Part shown: one piece after another, positions 1 through 10,800 of the stretch | Layout: each line of letters starts with the position of its first letter | How positions within the stretch are numbered: the first letter of the stretch is position 1 | The notes under the pieces: generated by a model | Databases searched by the model: none | What the model was told of the DNA's origin: nothing | Seen by the model: the letters and a program-made list of their open reading frames with translations, nothing else | Source of the DNA: Rhizobium sp. ACO-34A | GTDB taxonomy: Bacteria; Pseudomonadota; Alphaproteobacteria; Rhizobiales; Rhizobiaceae | Direction of reading: 5' to 3' | Length of the DNA stretch: 64,000 bases | Assembly: GCA_002600635.1 (NCBI GenBank) | Contig: CP021371.1 | Span: 4,548,001-4,612,000, forward strand | Translations under genes and position numbers: made by a program

Positions 1-242
1 AGAAGGGCATCCGGCTCGTCGTCGCACCGGAAGAGGAATTTGCCGCCAGCAACGGCCTGAACCTCAACGTCCTGCCGACTTCGCCGCGCAAGGTCATCAT
101 GGTGGAAGGCTTCCCCGGAACCCGCGCCGCCATGGAGGCAGCCGGCTGCGAGGTCCAGACATTCGCCGCCGACGCGCTCTGCATCGCCTGCGAAGGCGGT
201 CCCACCTGCCTGACCCGGCCTATCCTGAGACTGGCGTCATGA
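1..242 (+). CDS. DDAH/amidinotransferase-family hydrolase, C-terminal part
   Basis: This is the last 79 codons of a gene that begins outside the window. The readable end contains the motif GGPTCLTRPI, which carries the catalytic cysteine near the C-terminus of dimethylarginine dimethylaminohydrolases and related guanidino-group-modifying enzymes. Its stop codon overlaps the start of the TetR gene (ATGA), so it is very likely the first gene of the same transcript. The following arginine-type aminotransferase and ketoarginine-type decarboxylase suggest work on arginine or methylated arginine. Family assignment is good; the exact substrate (dimethylarginine, arginine or another guanidino compound) cannot be told from the fragment. 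Confidence 0.75.
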   Translation, partial: KGIRLVVAPEEEFAASNGLNLNVLPTSPRKVIMVEGFPGTRAAMEAAGCEVQTFAADALCIACEGGPTCLTRPILRLAS

Positions 243-922
243 GCCGGCGGGTCTTCCATCGCGCCGGGGAGGCGGAGCGGCGGCAGGACCTGATCAGGGC
301 AACGCTGGACTGCATTTCGGAAAAGGGACTGGAGGGCGCGACCGTACGCGAGATCGCCGCCCGCGCCGGCGTCACCGGCGGCCTGATCCGCCATTACTTC
401 GCCAGCAAGGACCAGATGCTGCAGGCCGCCTATCGCGAGACCATGGCATCGATGACCACGACGGCGATCAGCGCCGCCGGGGTCGGGGGCGAGAGCGCGG
501 GCGAGGTGAAAAGCGCGCGCCTCAGGCTGCATGATTTCATCATCGCCAATGTCAGCCCGCCGGTCACCGATCCGCGCACGCTTTCGCTCTGGGCCGGTTT
601 CATCGGCCACATCCGCGTCGATCCGGAATTCGCCCGCATCCACCGCGAGAACTACCTGATCTTTCGAGACGCGCTGGAAGAACTCATTTCCGGCTTTCTC
701 GCCGAATGCGGCCGCACCCCGGCATCGGGAGAAAGCCGCAAGCTCGCCATTGCCATTAACGGCCTGATCGACGGCCTCTGGCTCGAAGGCTCGCTCGCCC
801 AGGACCTTTTTGACGAGCACGCCCTGCCGCGGATCGCGCTGGAATCGGTCGAGGCGCTGCTCGGCGGCCTGCGCCTCACTGGACCGCTCACAGGGCCGGA
901 TGCCGACACCAACAAGAAATGA
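239..922 (+). CDS. TetR/AcrR-family transcriptional regulator, BetI-like
   Basis: A 227-residue regulator with an N-terminal helix-turn-helix (about residues 15-60, including TVREIAARAGVTGGLIRHYF) typical of TetR proteins and closest in style to the BetI group. The C-terminal two thirds would be the ligand-binding and dimerisation domain. It overlaps the upstream hydrolase by 4 nt and the downstream aminotransferase by 4 nt, so the three are translationally coupled and it probably controls this arginine-related operon. The ligand is unknown; BetI itself senses choline, but nothing nearby concerns choline or betaine. Confidence 0.85.
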   Translation: MSRRVFHRAGEAERRQDLIRATLDCISEKGLEGATVREIAARAGVTGGLIRHYFASKDQMLQAAYRETMASMTTTAISAAGVGGESAGEVKSARLRLHDFIIANVSPPVTDPRTLSLWAGFIGHIRVDPEFARIHRENYLIFRDALEELISGFLAECGRTPASGESRKLAIAINGLIDGLWLEGSLAQDLFDEHALPRIALESVEALLGGLRLTGPLTGPDADTNKK

Positions 923-2136
923 TCGGAAAACCCATGCGTTACGCCTCCATCACCGAGCGGCTTGCTCACCTTGGTTCGGGAAAATGGGCCGTTCATATCG
1001 AGGCCCGTCGCAAGGCAGCACAGGGTATTCCCGTCATCGAGCTGACGATCGGGGAACCGGATGTTGCGCCGGATCCGGCCCTGCTCGCCGAGTGCGCCCG
1101 CGCCATGTATGCCGGCCGCACCCGCTATTCGAACGGGCGCGGCGAACCGAGCGTGGTGAAGGCGCTGGCGGCAAAATACGCAAAACGCCGGCCTGACGTT
1201 ACCGAACGCAACATCCTCTGCTTCCCGGGCACCCAGACCGCTCTCTTCACGGTGATGCTCGGCCTGCTCGAACCGGGCGACGAGGTGCTGGTCGGCGATC
1301 CCTTCTACGCAACCTACGAAGGCGTCATCGCCTCCAGCGGCGCGCGCATGGCGCCCGTTCCGCTTCGGCCCGAACACCACTTCCACCTGCAGCCGGACGA
1401 TCTTGCCCGGGCGATCACCCCCCGCTCGCGCGTTGTGCTTCTCAATACGCCGCACAATCCGACCGGCGCCGTTCTGTCGGCGGACGAGATCGCCGCCATC
1501 GGCAAGGTCTGCCGCGATCACGATCTCTGGATCGTCTGCGACGAGGTCTACGAGGAACTGATCTTCGACAAGCCCTTCGCCTCGCCCTTCGATCAGGCGG
1601 ATCTGGCGGAGCGGACCATCGTGGTCTCGTCGATCTCCAAGTCCCATGCCGCCCCCGGTTTCCGCAGTGGCTGGGCCGCCGGCCCGGTCGAATTCTGCGA
1701 CCGCCTGCTGCCCGTCTCGGAGACCATGCTGTTCGGCGTCCAGCCCTTCATCGCCGACATGACGGCGATGGCGCTTTCCGAGCCCTTCGACACCTCCACC
1801 GTCATGCGCCGCAATTATGCCCGCCGCGCCCGCCTCGTGGCCGACGGCCTTGCCGGCAACGGACCGCTGCAGCCGATGATGCCGGAAGGCGGCATGTTCA
1901 TCGTGATCGATGTCAGCGCGACCGGGCTTACCGGCCTCCAGTTCGCTCACCGCCTGCTCGACGAGAAGAACGTCGCCGTCATGCCCGGCGGCTCCTTCGG
2001 CGAACAGGCGGAAGGTTTCATCCGGGTATCGCTCACCGTCGATGACGAAAAGCTCGCGGAAGCCACCGGACGCATGGCCGAACTGGCGAGGGAACTGATC
2101 GATCGGGAGGATCAACAGAAATGGGCGGCGAACTGA
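919..2136 (+). CDS. PLP-dependent class I/II aminotransferase, probable arginine:pyruvate transaminase
   Basis: A 405-residue fold-type I aminotransferase. Visible features are the N-terminal LTIGEPDVAPDP segment, the NPHNPTG-like stretch (NTPHNPTGAV) and the PLP lysine in SSISKSHAAPGFRSGW. The start at 919 overlaps the TetR stop; an in-frame ATG at 934 is an alternative. The partner gene directly downstream resembles the decarboxylase AruI, and in Pseudomonas the AruH-AruI pair converts arginine to 2-ketoarginine and then to 4-guanidinobutyraldehyde. I therefore infer an AruH-like role; substrate specificity is not proven by sequence, and other aspartate-aminotransferase-like functions are possible. 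Confidence 0.75.
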   Translation: MIGKPMRYASITERLAHLGSGKWAVHIEARRKAAQGIPVIELTIGEPDVAPDPALLAECARAMYAGRTRYSNGRGEPSVVKALAAKYAKRRPDVTERNILCFPGTQTALFTVMLGLLEPGDEVLVGDPFYATYEGVIASSGARMAPVPLRPEHHFHLQPDDLARAITPRSRVVLLNTPHNPTGAVLSADEIAAIGKVCRDHDLWIVCDEVYEELIFDKPFASPFDQADLAERTIVVSSISKSHAAPGFRSGWAAGPVEFCDRLLPVSETMLFGVQPFIADMTAMALSEPFDTSTVMRRNYARRARLVADGLAGNGPLQPMMPEGGMFIVIDVSATGLTGLQFAHRLLDEKNVAVMPGGSFGEQAEGFIRVSLTVDDEKLAEATGRMAELARELIDREDQQKWAAN

Positions 2137-3734
2137 AGACAGTCGGAGAAGCACTGATCGACATTCTGGAGGCGAACGGCGTCGACACCGTCTTCGGTAT
2201 CCCCGGCGTCCACACCGTCGAGCTTTATCGCGGCCTTGCCGCCTCGAACATCCGCCACATCACCCCGCGACACGAACAGGGCGCCGGCTTCATGGCGGAC
2301 GGCTATGCCCGCGTCAGCGGAAAACCAGGCGTCTGTCTGCTGATCACGGGTCCGGGCCTCACCAACGCCATCACCGCCATGGCGCAGGCCCAGCAGGATT
2401 CCGTGCCGCTCCTGGTCATTTCCGGCGTCAATGTGCGTTCCAGCCTCGGTCAGGGCCGCGGCCGGCTGCATGAACTGCCGGACCAGCATGCGATGATGGC
2501 GTCCTTCACGCTGATGAGCCACACCCTTCTCGATCCCGCCGATCTGCCGGCAGTGATGGCGAGAGCCTTCACCATCCTGCGCTCCGACCGCCCCGGACCG
2601 GTCCATATCGAAATCCCGATCGACGTCATGTCGATGAAGGTTTCCATTCCCCGGCTCGTTTCGAGCCCGGCCCTTCTACCGCGCGCTGACCTTGCCGGCG
2701 TGCTCGATCTGGCAGAACGCTGCGAGCACGCTCGAAAGCCGGTCATTCTTTGCGGCGGCGGCGCAGTTTCGGCCGCCAGTGCGATTGAAACGCTCGCCGA
2801 ACGGCTCGATGCACCCGTCGTCACCACGGTCAACGCTCGCGGAATTCTTTCCGGGCACCCGCTTTCGGTGCCTGCAAGCCCGAGCCTCAAAGCGGTGCGC
2901 AAGCTCGTCGCGGACGCCGACCTCGTGCTGGCGCTCGGCACCCAGATGGGCCAGACCGACTACGACATGTATGCCGACAACGGCTTTCCGGAACTGGAAA
3001 ACCTCGTCCGCGTCGATATCGACGCCGGCCAACTCGCCCGCGGGCCGAACGCCGCCACCTCCATCCTGTCGAGCGTCACCAGCCTCGTCGACGATCTTCT
3101 GACGGAGATCTGTGAGGAAAGGACTGCCAGTGGCGGAGCCGATCGCGCGGACGCCGCAAGGGCCGCGGCCCATGCCGAACTCACCGACAAGATGCGCGCC
3201 GAGATCTCCATCCTCGAAACCGTTCGCGACACGCTTCCGGGCACGATCATCGTCGGAGATTCCACCCAGGCCGTCTATGCCGGGAACCTCTATTTCGAAG
3301 CGGACCGCCCGCATGGCTGGTTCAACTCGGCGACCGGCTACGGTGCGCTCGGTTATGCCGCCCCCGCATCGGTTGGCGCAAGTCTCGCCGAGCCGGAAAC
3401 CCAGATCATCTGCCTCACCGGCGATGGCGGCCTGCAGTTCTCGCTTGCCGAAATCGGTTCCGCGAAGGATGCCGGCGCACGCGTCATCTTCCTCGTCTGG
3501 AACAATGACGGCTACAAGGAAATCGAGACCTATATGATCGAACAGGGGATCACGCCGGAGGGCGTGAAGCCTTCGGCACCGGATTTCCTGAAGATCGCCG
3601 GGGCCTACGGCATTTCCGCAGTCCGGCTCGCGCATGTGGACGATCTTCCGGCGGCCCTGCGAAAGGCCCAGGATGAAGGTGGTCTCGCGCTCATCGAGAT
3701 CCACGAACGGAACACCGTGGGTATCTCCGCCTGA
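2121..3734 (+). CDS. ThDP-dependent decarboxylase, 5-guanidino-2-oxopentanoate decarboxylase-like
   Basis: A 537-residue enzyme of the acetolactate-synthase-like thiamine diphosphate family. The N-terminal domain has the catalytic glutamate in PRHEQGAGFMADGYAR; the C-terminal domain has the diphosphate-binding GDGGLQFSLAEIG segment followed by WNNDGY. The opening (VFGIPGVHTVELYRGL, ITPRHEQGAGFMADGYARV) resembles AruI, the 2-ketoarginine decarboxylase of Pseudomonas, more than true IlvB. It overlaps the aminotransferase by 16 nt, and no small regulatory IlvN subunit follows, which argues against acetolactate synthesis. The AruI-like role is inferred from these similarities and the operon. Confidence 0.75.
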   Translation: MGGELKTVGEALIDILEANGVDTVFGIPGVHTVELYRGLAASNIRHITPRHEQGAGFMADGYARVSGKPGVCLLITGPGLTNAITAMAQAQQDSVPLLVISGVNVRSSLGQGRGRLHELPDQHAMMASFTLMSHTLLDPADLPAVMARAFTILRSDRPGPVHIEIPIDVMSMKVSIPRLVSSPALLPRADLAGVLDLAERCEHARKPVILCGGGAVSAASAIETLAERLDAPVVTTVNARGILSGHPLSVPASPSLKAVRKLVADADLVLALGTQMGQTDYDMYADNGFPELENLVRVDIDAGQLARGPNAATSILSSVTSLVDDLLTEICEERTASGGADRADAARAAAHAELTDKMRAEISILETVRDTLPGTIIVGDSTQAVYAGNLYFEADRPHGWFNSATGYGALGYAAPASVGASLAEPETQIICLTGDGGLQFSLAEIGSAKDAGARVIFLVWNNDGYKEIETYMIEQGITPEGVKPSAPDFLKIAGAYGISAVRLAHVDDLPAALRKAQDEGGLALIEIHERNTVGISA

Positions 3735-3825
3735 TACTCGCATGACGGCTAACGGCGGCATGAGCAAAATGTCTGATTGCCATGCCCCCGCCGAGCGACT
3801 ATCAGTCGGCGGTGGGGAGACGACG

Positions 3826-4521
3826 ATGACCGACAGAATACCGGACCGGAAAAAGCAGCCGAAAGCCGAAACGGCGGATGAGCCTTCGCGCACGCCGCTG
3901 CGGCAGGATCCGCATGCGGTGCGCGATCCCAAGGAAAACAATCTCGAGATCGCCATCGGCCATGAGGTCAGGGCCTTCCGCAAGAGGCTCGGCATCACCG
4001 GTTCGGATCTTGCAGCGGCCACCGGCATATCGCTCGGCATGCTTTCGAAGATCGAAAACGGCAACACCTCGCCGTCGCTGACCACACTGCAATCGCTGGC
4101 GCGCGCGCTCGGCGTTCCCGTTACCAGCTTCTTCCGCCGCTTCGAGGAACCCCGCAATGCGGTCTTCGTCAAGGCCGGCGAAGGCGTGGAGATCGAGCGC
4201 CGGGGTACCCGAGCCGGCCACCAGTACAATCTGCTCGGTCATATCCCCTCGAGCAGCAGCGGTGTTCAGGTGGAGCCCTATCTGATCACCCTGACCGCGG
4301 ATTCCGACGTCTTCCCGACTTTCCAGCATGCCGGCATGGAATTTATTTACATGCTGGAGGGCGAGGTGAAGTATCGCCACGGCGACCGGCTCTACACCAT
4401 GTTGCCCGGCGACAGCCTGTTCTTCGACGCCGATGCCCGCCATGGCCCGGAAGTGCTGGTACGCCTGCCGATCCGCTTCCTCTCGATCATCTGCTACCCC
4501 GACCGTCCCGAAAATCCGTGA
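3826..4521 (+). CDS. XRE-family regulator with C-terminal cupin domain
   Basis: A 231-residue transcription factor. Residues about 45-105 form a Cro/C1-type helix-turn-helix (ITGSDLAAATGISLGMLS), and residues about 150-225 a small cupin barrel (EFIYMLEGEVKYRHG, LPGDSLFFDADARHG). Such HTH-cupin proteins usually sense a small amine, amino acid or organic acid and act on neighbouring catabolic genes. The reading frame is open back to 3634, but the ATG at 3826 is preceded by a good GGGGAG site, and upstream codons are low-quality sequence, so I start there. It lies 91 nt after the decarboxylase and may belong to the same regulon. Confidence 0.85.
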   Translation: MTDRIPDRKKQPKAETADEPSRTPLRQDPHAVRDPKENNLEIAIGHEVRAFRKRLGITGSDLAAATGISLGMLSKIENGNTSPSLTTLQSLARALGVPVTSFFRRFEEPRNAVFVKAGEGVEIERRGTRAGHQYNLLGHIPSSSSGVQVEPYLITLTADSDVFPTFQHAGMEFIYMLEGEVKYRHGDRLYTMLPGDSLFFDADARHGPEVLVRLPIRFLSIICYPDRPENP

Positions 4522-4812
4522 CGCTTTCCGGCGTCGCGTCACAGGGCCTTCATCGGGCGCTCCAGATGCGATTCCTCTTGGCTACGGCTTTGAAATACGG
4601 CATAAAAAAGCCAATTTTCCCAGCGAAGGCACGAAAGATTTCCGCCTAGACCAGTTTTCTGATCGGCATCACTGCGCAAACCGGCCTTTTGAGTTCGGAT
4701 CAAGGATCGACCGGGCGGTTATGTGCAAGCGAAGCGCCGAAAGACGACAGCGGTCGGGACGAACCCTGACGAACGCTTTCTAAACCCAGAACCCGAGAAA
4801 TTAAGTCTTCCC
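4522..4812 (+). other. gene-free leader upstream of ndvB
   Basis: About 290 nt between the XRE-cupin gene and ndvB. The open frame of ndvB reaches back to 4723, but that part lacks family similarity. A short A/T-rich stretch around 4598-4620 could hold promoter elements, but no convincing -35/-10 pair or operator stands out. Confidence 0.4.
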
Positions 4813-7800
4813 ATGACTCCGCATGTTCCGTCGCGCGACTTTGAATCCAGACAGATCGATCATAACGACTCGATCCGGGCCGCCTATTTCACGATCGACG
4901 AGCTGCGCGAGAGCGCCGAGGAGCTCGGCCGGGATGGCGCAAGCGAACTGCCGGGCCTGATCGATTTCGATTTCTTCGCCCGGCACAAGGAGAACGAACG
5001 GGAGATCCTGCGGGTCTACCGCGCCACGGCCGCGGACGTCGAGGCCGGCGCGACCATCACGCCGGCGGCCGAATGGCTGCTCGACAACCACTACATCATC
5101 GAGGAAGCGATCCAGGAAGTCCGCCGCGACTTCCCCCGTCGCTTCTACCGCCAGCTTCCGACGATGAAGGTCGGCAATCGCGAAATCCCGCGCACCATGG
5201 CGCTGGCCTGGCTCTATGTCGCCCACACCCATTCGACGGTGTCGATGGAAAGCATGACGGCGCTGGTCGAAGGCTTCCAGAAGCATCAGGTGCTGGAGAT
5301 CGGCGAACTCTGGGCGCTGCCGTCCATCGTCCGCTTCGTCCTGATCGAAAACCTGCGCCGCATCTCCACCCGCGTCGACCGCTCGCGCCGCATGCGCCGC
5401 AAAGCGAACGAGGTTGCCGACGAAATCATCCGTCTCAATGACGCCGCCGCCTCGGCCGATATCCTCAAGCAGATCGAGCAGCTGGCCGACGACAACACCT
5501 TCGCCACCCAGTTCCTCTATCGCCTGCGCAACGGTTCTCAGGATACGAGCTTCGCCGTCAGCTGGCAGGAACAGCAGCTGGAGAAGGCAGGCCGCAGCGC
5601 CGAAGAGGCGATGACCGCCGAGCAGAACCGTCTCTCCTCCGGCAACGTCACCACCGGCAACATCGTCAAGGGCCTGCGCGAGATCGACGACAAGGAATGG
5701 TCGGTCTGGGTCGAAGATGTCTGCCTTGTCGACAAGGTCCTGAGCCAGCATACCGACTATCGCCAGCTCGATTTCGGCTCGCGAAACGCCTACCGCAACA
5801 CCATCGAGAAACTTGCCCGCCGCTCGGAAAAGACCGAGATCGAGATCGCCCAGACGGCTATCGACCTTGCGGCATCCGCAACGCATTCGGATGAAGACGG
5901 CGCGGCCCCCGATGTCGGCAGCTATCTTGTCGGTTCGCGACGCCCGCTCCTCGAACAGGCGATCAATTACAGCGTACCCGTGTGGCGCAGTCTGGAACTC
6001 GGCATCAAGCGGCTGAACTGGCTCGCCATTGCCATACCGGTCATCGGCCTGACCATCGGCGCGCTGGCGCTCGTCGGCTATTTCCTCGCTCAGGCGGGGC
6101 TCTCGACGCCGCTGATCCTCATCCTGCTGGCGATGTTCTCGCTTCCGGCCTCCGAGGGTGCCACCGGTCTCTTCAACACGCTGGTGACCCTGATGGTGAA
6201 GCCGTCGCGGCTCACCGGCTACGAGTTCAAGACCGGCATTCCGGCCGACGCCCGCACGCTGGTTGCCGTGCCCTGTCTGATCGCCAAGCGCGACGATATC
6301 GACGAACTCATCCGCAATCTCGAGGTCCACTATCTCACCAATCCGCATGGCGAGATCTATTTCGCCCTGCTGAGCGACTGGCGCGACAGCCCGGTCGAGG
6401 AAACCACGGCGGACCTCGAGGTTCTCGAATATGCCAAGCAGGAAGTGGCGGCCCTCAACGCCCGCTACGCCCATGTCGGCAAGACGCTGTTTTATCTCCT
6501 GCATCGCCGCCGGCTCTACAATCCGGCCGAAGGCTGCTGGATGGGCTGGGAGCGCAAGCGCGGCAAGCTGCACGAGATGAACCTCCTGCTGCGTGGCGAC
6601 CGCGACACCTCCTATCTGCCGGGCGCCAACATGGTGCCGGAAGACGTGAAATACGTGATGACGCTCGATGCCGACACGCGCCTGATGCGCGACGCCGTCA
6701 CCAAGCTCGTCGGCAAGCTGCACCATCCGATCAACCGCCCGGTGCACGATCCGAAGACCGGCCGCGTCGTCAGCGGCTACGGCCTGCTGCAGCCGCGCGT
6801 CACGCCGTCGCTCACCACCGGCGAGGATGCCTCGGTCTTCCAGCGCGTCTTCTCGATGAACCGCGGTCTCGACCCTTACGTCTTCACCGTTTCCGACGTC
6901 TATCAGGACATCACCGGCGAAGGCTCCTTCACCGGCAAGGGCCTCTATGATGTCGATGCCTTCGAAACCTCGATCAAGGGCCGCATCGACGAGAACACCG
7001 TTCTCAGCCACGACCTTCTGGAAGGGTCTTTCGCCCGTTGCGCGCTGGTCACCGACGTGGAACTCGTCGAGGACTTCCCCACCCGCTACGAGGTGGAAAT
7101 CTCCCGCCAGCATCGCTGGGCCCGTGGCGACTGGCAGCTTCTGCCCTACATCATCGATCCCGCCCGCGGCATCACCGCGCTCGGCCGCTGGAAGATGGTC
7201 GACAACCTGCGCCGTTCGCTGACCCCGATCGCCTGGTTCATCGCCTCGGCGCTCGGCTGGGCGACCATGGGCCCCGTCGGCGCCATGATCTGGCAGCTCG
7301 TGCTGATCTTCAGCCTGTTCGTCGCCCCCACCATTTCGCTGCTTTCGGGCATCATTCCGCGCCAGACCGACATCGTTCCGGCCGCTCACTTCCAGACGCT
7401 GTGGTCGGAAGTTCGCTCGGTCAACGCCCAGGTCGCGCTGCGGATCGTCTTCATCGCCGACACGGCCTATATGATGGCCGATGCCATCATCCGCTCGATC
7501 TACCGCCTGGCGGTGAGCCGCAAGCTGCTCTTGGAATGGCGAACCGCCGCAAGCGTCCAGTCGGTCGCCCAGGGCGATATCATCTCCTATTACCGCTCCA
7601 TGCGGCACGCACCGGTTCTGGCCGTGCTCGCGGTTGCCGGAGCTTCGCTGTCGGGTGACTATGGTTACCTGACCGGCCTGCCCTTCGTCGTGCTCTGGGT
7701 CTTCTCCCCGCTCGTCGCCTGGTATGTCAGCCAGTCGGCCGAGACCGAGGACAGTCTGGAGGTTCCCGAACAGGTCACCGTCGAGCTGCGCAAGATCGCG

Positions 7801-10800
7801 CGGCGCACCTGGCGCTTCTACGAGACCTTCGTGACCGCCGGCGACAACTACCTGCCGCCGGACAACTATCAGGAAACCCCCGAGCCGATCGTCGCGCACC
7901 GCACCTCGCCGACCAATATCGGCGTCTACCTGCTCTCGACCGTCTCGGCGCGGCACTTCGGCTGGCTGAGCTTCGAGCAGACCATCGAGCGTCTCGAACA
8001 GACGATCTCCACCGTCGAGCGGATGGACAAGTTCCGCGGCCATCTCTTCAACTGGTACCACACCGATACGCTGAAGACGCTCGGCCCGCGCTACATCTCC
8101 GCCGTCGACAGCGGCAACCTCGCCGGCCACCTGATCGCGATTTCGTCCGCCTGCCGCGAATGGGGCGAAGCCCCCTCCGCCCATCTCCAGGGCAACCTCG
8201 ACGGTGTCGGCGATGTCTGTGGCATCCTCTACGAAACGCTGAAGGAACTGCCGGACGACCGCAAGACGGTGCGGCCGCTGCGCCGGCGTCTGGAAGAACG
8301 CATCCTCGGCTTCAAGACCGGTCTCGCTTCCGTCAAGCGCGAGCGGGAATTCGCCTCGATCCGCATCGCCAACCTCGCCGTGCTCGCTCGCGATATCCAG
8401 AAGCTCGCCGCCAACCTGCACCATGAGGTTCGCTCCGAACAGAGCGCGGAAGTCACCCGCTGGACAGAATCGCTGGTCGGCGTCTGCGAGGCCCATATCG
8501 CGGATTCGTCCTTCGACCTGTCGAACATCGACCCGCTGCGCCAGCGCCTCTGCACGCTGCGCGACCGCGCCCGCGACATCGCCTTCTCGATGGATTTCAG
8601 CTTCCTCTACCGGCCGGAGCGTCGCCTGCTGTCGATCGGCTACCGCGTCGAGAGCCGTGAACTCGACGAGGCCTGCTACGACCTGCTCGCCTCCGAATGC
8701 CGCCTGACCAGCCTGTTCGCCGTCGCCAAGGGCGACCTGCCAACCGAACACTGGTACAAGCTCGGCCGTCAGGTCGTGCCGATCGGCGCCCGCGCGGCGC
8801 TGATCTCCTGGTCCGGTTCGATGTTCGAATATCTGATGCCGCCGCTCGTCATGCAGGAGCGCCAGGGCGGCATCCTCAACCAGACCAACAATCTGGTCGT
8901 CGTCGAGCAGATGAACCATGGCCGCCGGCTCAACATTCCCTGGGGCATCTCGGAAGCGGCGTTCAATGCCCGCGACCACGAGATGAACTACCAGTACACC
9001 AACTTCGGCGTGCCGACGCTTGGCCTCAAGCGCGGCCTCGGCCAGAACGCCGTCATCGCGCCCTACGCCTCGATCCTCGCCAGCCAGTATTATCCGGAGG
9101 AATCCCTCAGGAACCTGGAGCGACTGCGAAAGCTCGGTGCGCTCGGCGCCTATGGCTTCCACGACGCGGTCGATTTCACCCCGACCCGCGTGCCGGACGG
9201 CAAGACCTGTGCGGTGGTCTACAACTACTATGCCCACCACCACGGCATGTCGATCGCGGCGATCGCCAACGTCTCCTTCAACGGCCGCCTGCGTGAACTC
9301 TTCCACTCCGATCCGGTGATCGAGGCCGCCGAACTGCTGCTGCAGGAAAAGCCGCCGCGCGAAATTCCGGTGATGAGCGCGAAATACGAGCCGCAAACGC
9401 CCGGCAAGGGGCAGGCCGACCTGCTGCGTCCGGAAATCCGCACCATCACCGACCCGGCCAACAAGGAACGCGAAGTCGCCTTCCTGTCGAACGGCCATTA
9501 TTCGGTGATGCTGACGGCAACCGGCGCAGGCTATTCCCGCTGGAACGGCCAGTCGGTCGCCCGCTGGAAGGCCGATCCGACCGAGGATCGCTGGGGTACC
9601 TTCATCTTCCTGCGCGATACCGCAAGCGGCCAGTGGTGGTCCGCGACCGCGGCACCCCGCCGCGCCGAGGACGAAAAGACCAAGGTCATCTTCGGCGACG
9701 ACAAGGCCGAGTTCTTCAAGACGGTCGGCGATATCCAGACAAGCGTCGAATGCATCGTCGCCACCGAGCACGATGCGGAAGGCCGCCGCCTGACCATCCT
9801 CAACGCCGGCCCGGAAGACCGCTTCATCGAGGTGACCTCCTATCTGGAACCGGTGCTCGGCTATGACGACGCCGACAACGCCCATCCGCTGTTCTCGCGC
9901 ATGTTCGTCAAGACCGAATTCGGCCGCCGGCGCGACGTGATCCGCGCCGAGCGCAACAAGCGCAGCCCCGGCGATCCCGATATCTGCGTCGCCCATCTGG
10001 TGGTCGACAATGCCGGCCCCGGTCGTCCGACCGAGTTCGAGACGGATCGCCGTCGCTTCCTCGGCCGTGGCCGCAGCCTTGCGGAAGCCGCCGCCTTCGA
10101 TCCGGGTGCGACGCTTTCCGGCACGGAAGGGTTCACGCTCGATCCGGTGCTCAGCCTGCGCCGCGTCGTGCGCGTGCCCTCCGGCAAGAAGGTCAGCGTG
10201 ATCTTCTGGACCATCGCCACACCGAGCCGCGAGGAGGTCGACAAGGCCATCGAGCGCTATCGTCACCCGGACGCCTTCGCCCACGAACTCATCCATGCCT
10301 GGACCCGTGCCCAGGTGGAACTGCGCCACATCGGCATTACCTCGCAGCAGGCCGCAGCCTTCCAGCATCTCGGCCGCTACCTCGTCTATCCCGACCCGCA
10401 TCTGCGTGCGGATCCGGAAACGGTCCGCACCGGCCTGCGTTCGCAGTCGGCTCTCTGGCCGATGGCGATCTCGGGCGACTTCCCGATCTTTGCGCTCCGC
10501 ATCAACGACGACATGGACATCGACATCGCCCGCGAAGCCCTGAGCGGTCTCGAATATCTGCGCCGTCGTGGCGTCACCGCAGACCTCGCGATCGTCAACG
10601 AGCGCGCGACCTCCTACATCCAGGACATGCAGCATGCGCTGGACCGCATCGCGGAAAACATGCGCAACCGACTGCAGGATGTATCCGGCCGCCAGCACGT
10701 CTTCACGGTCCGCCACGACCTGATGGACGAGAACGGCTCGCAGGCCCTTCTCGCCGCCGCCCGCGTCGTCTTCCATGCCCGCAACGGCAAGATCGTCGAC

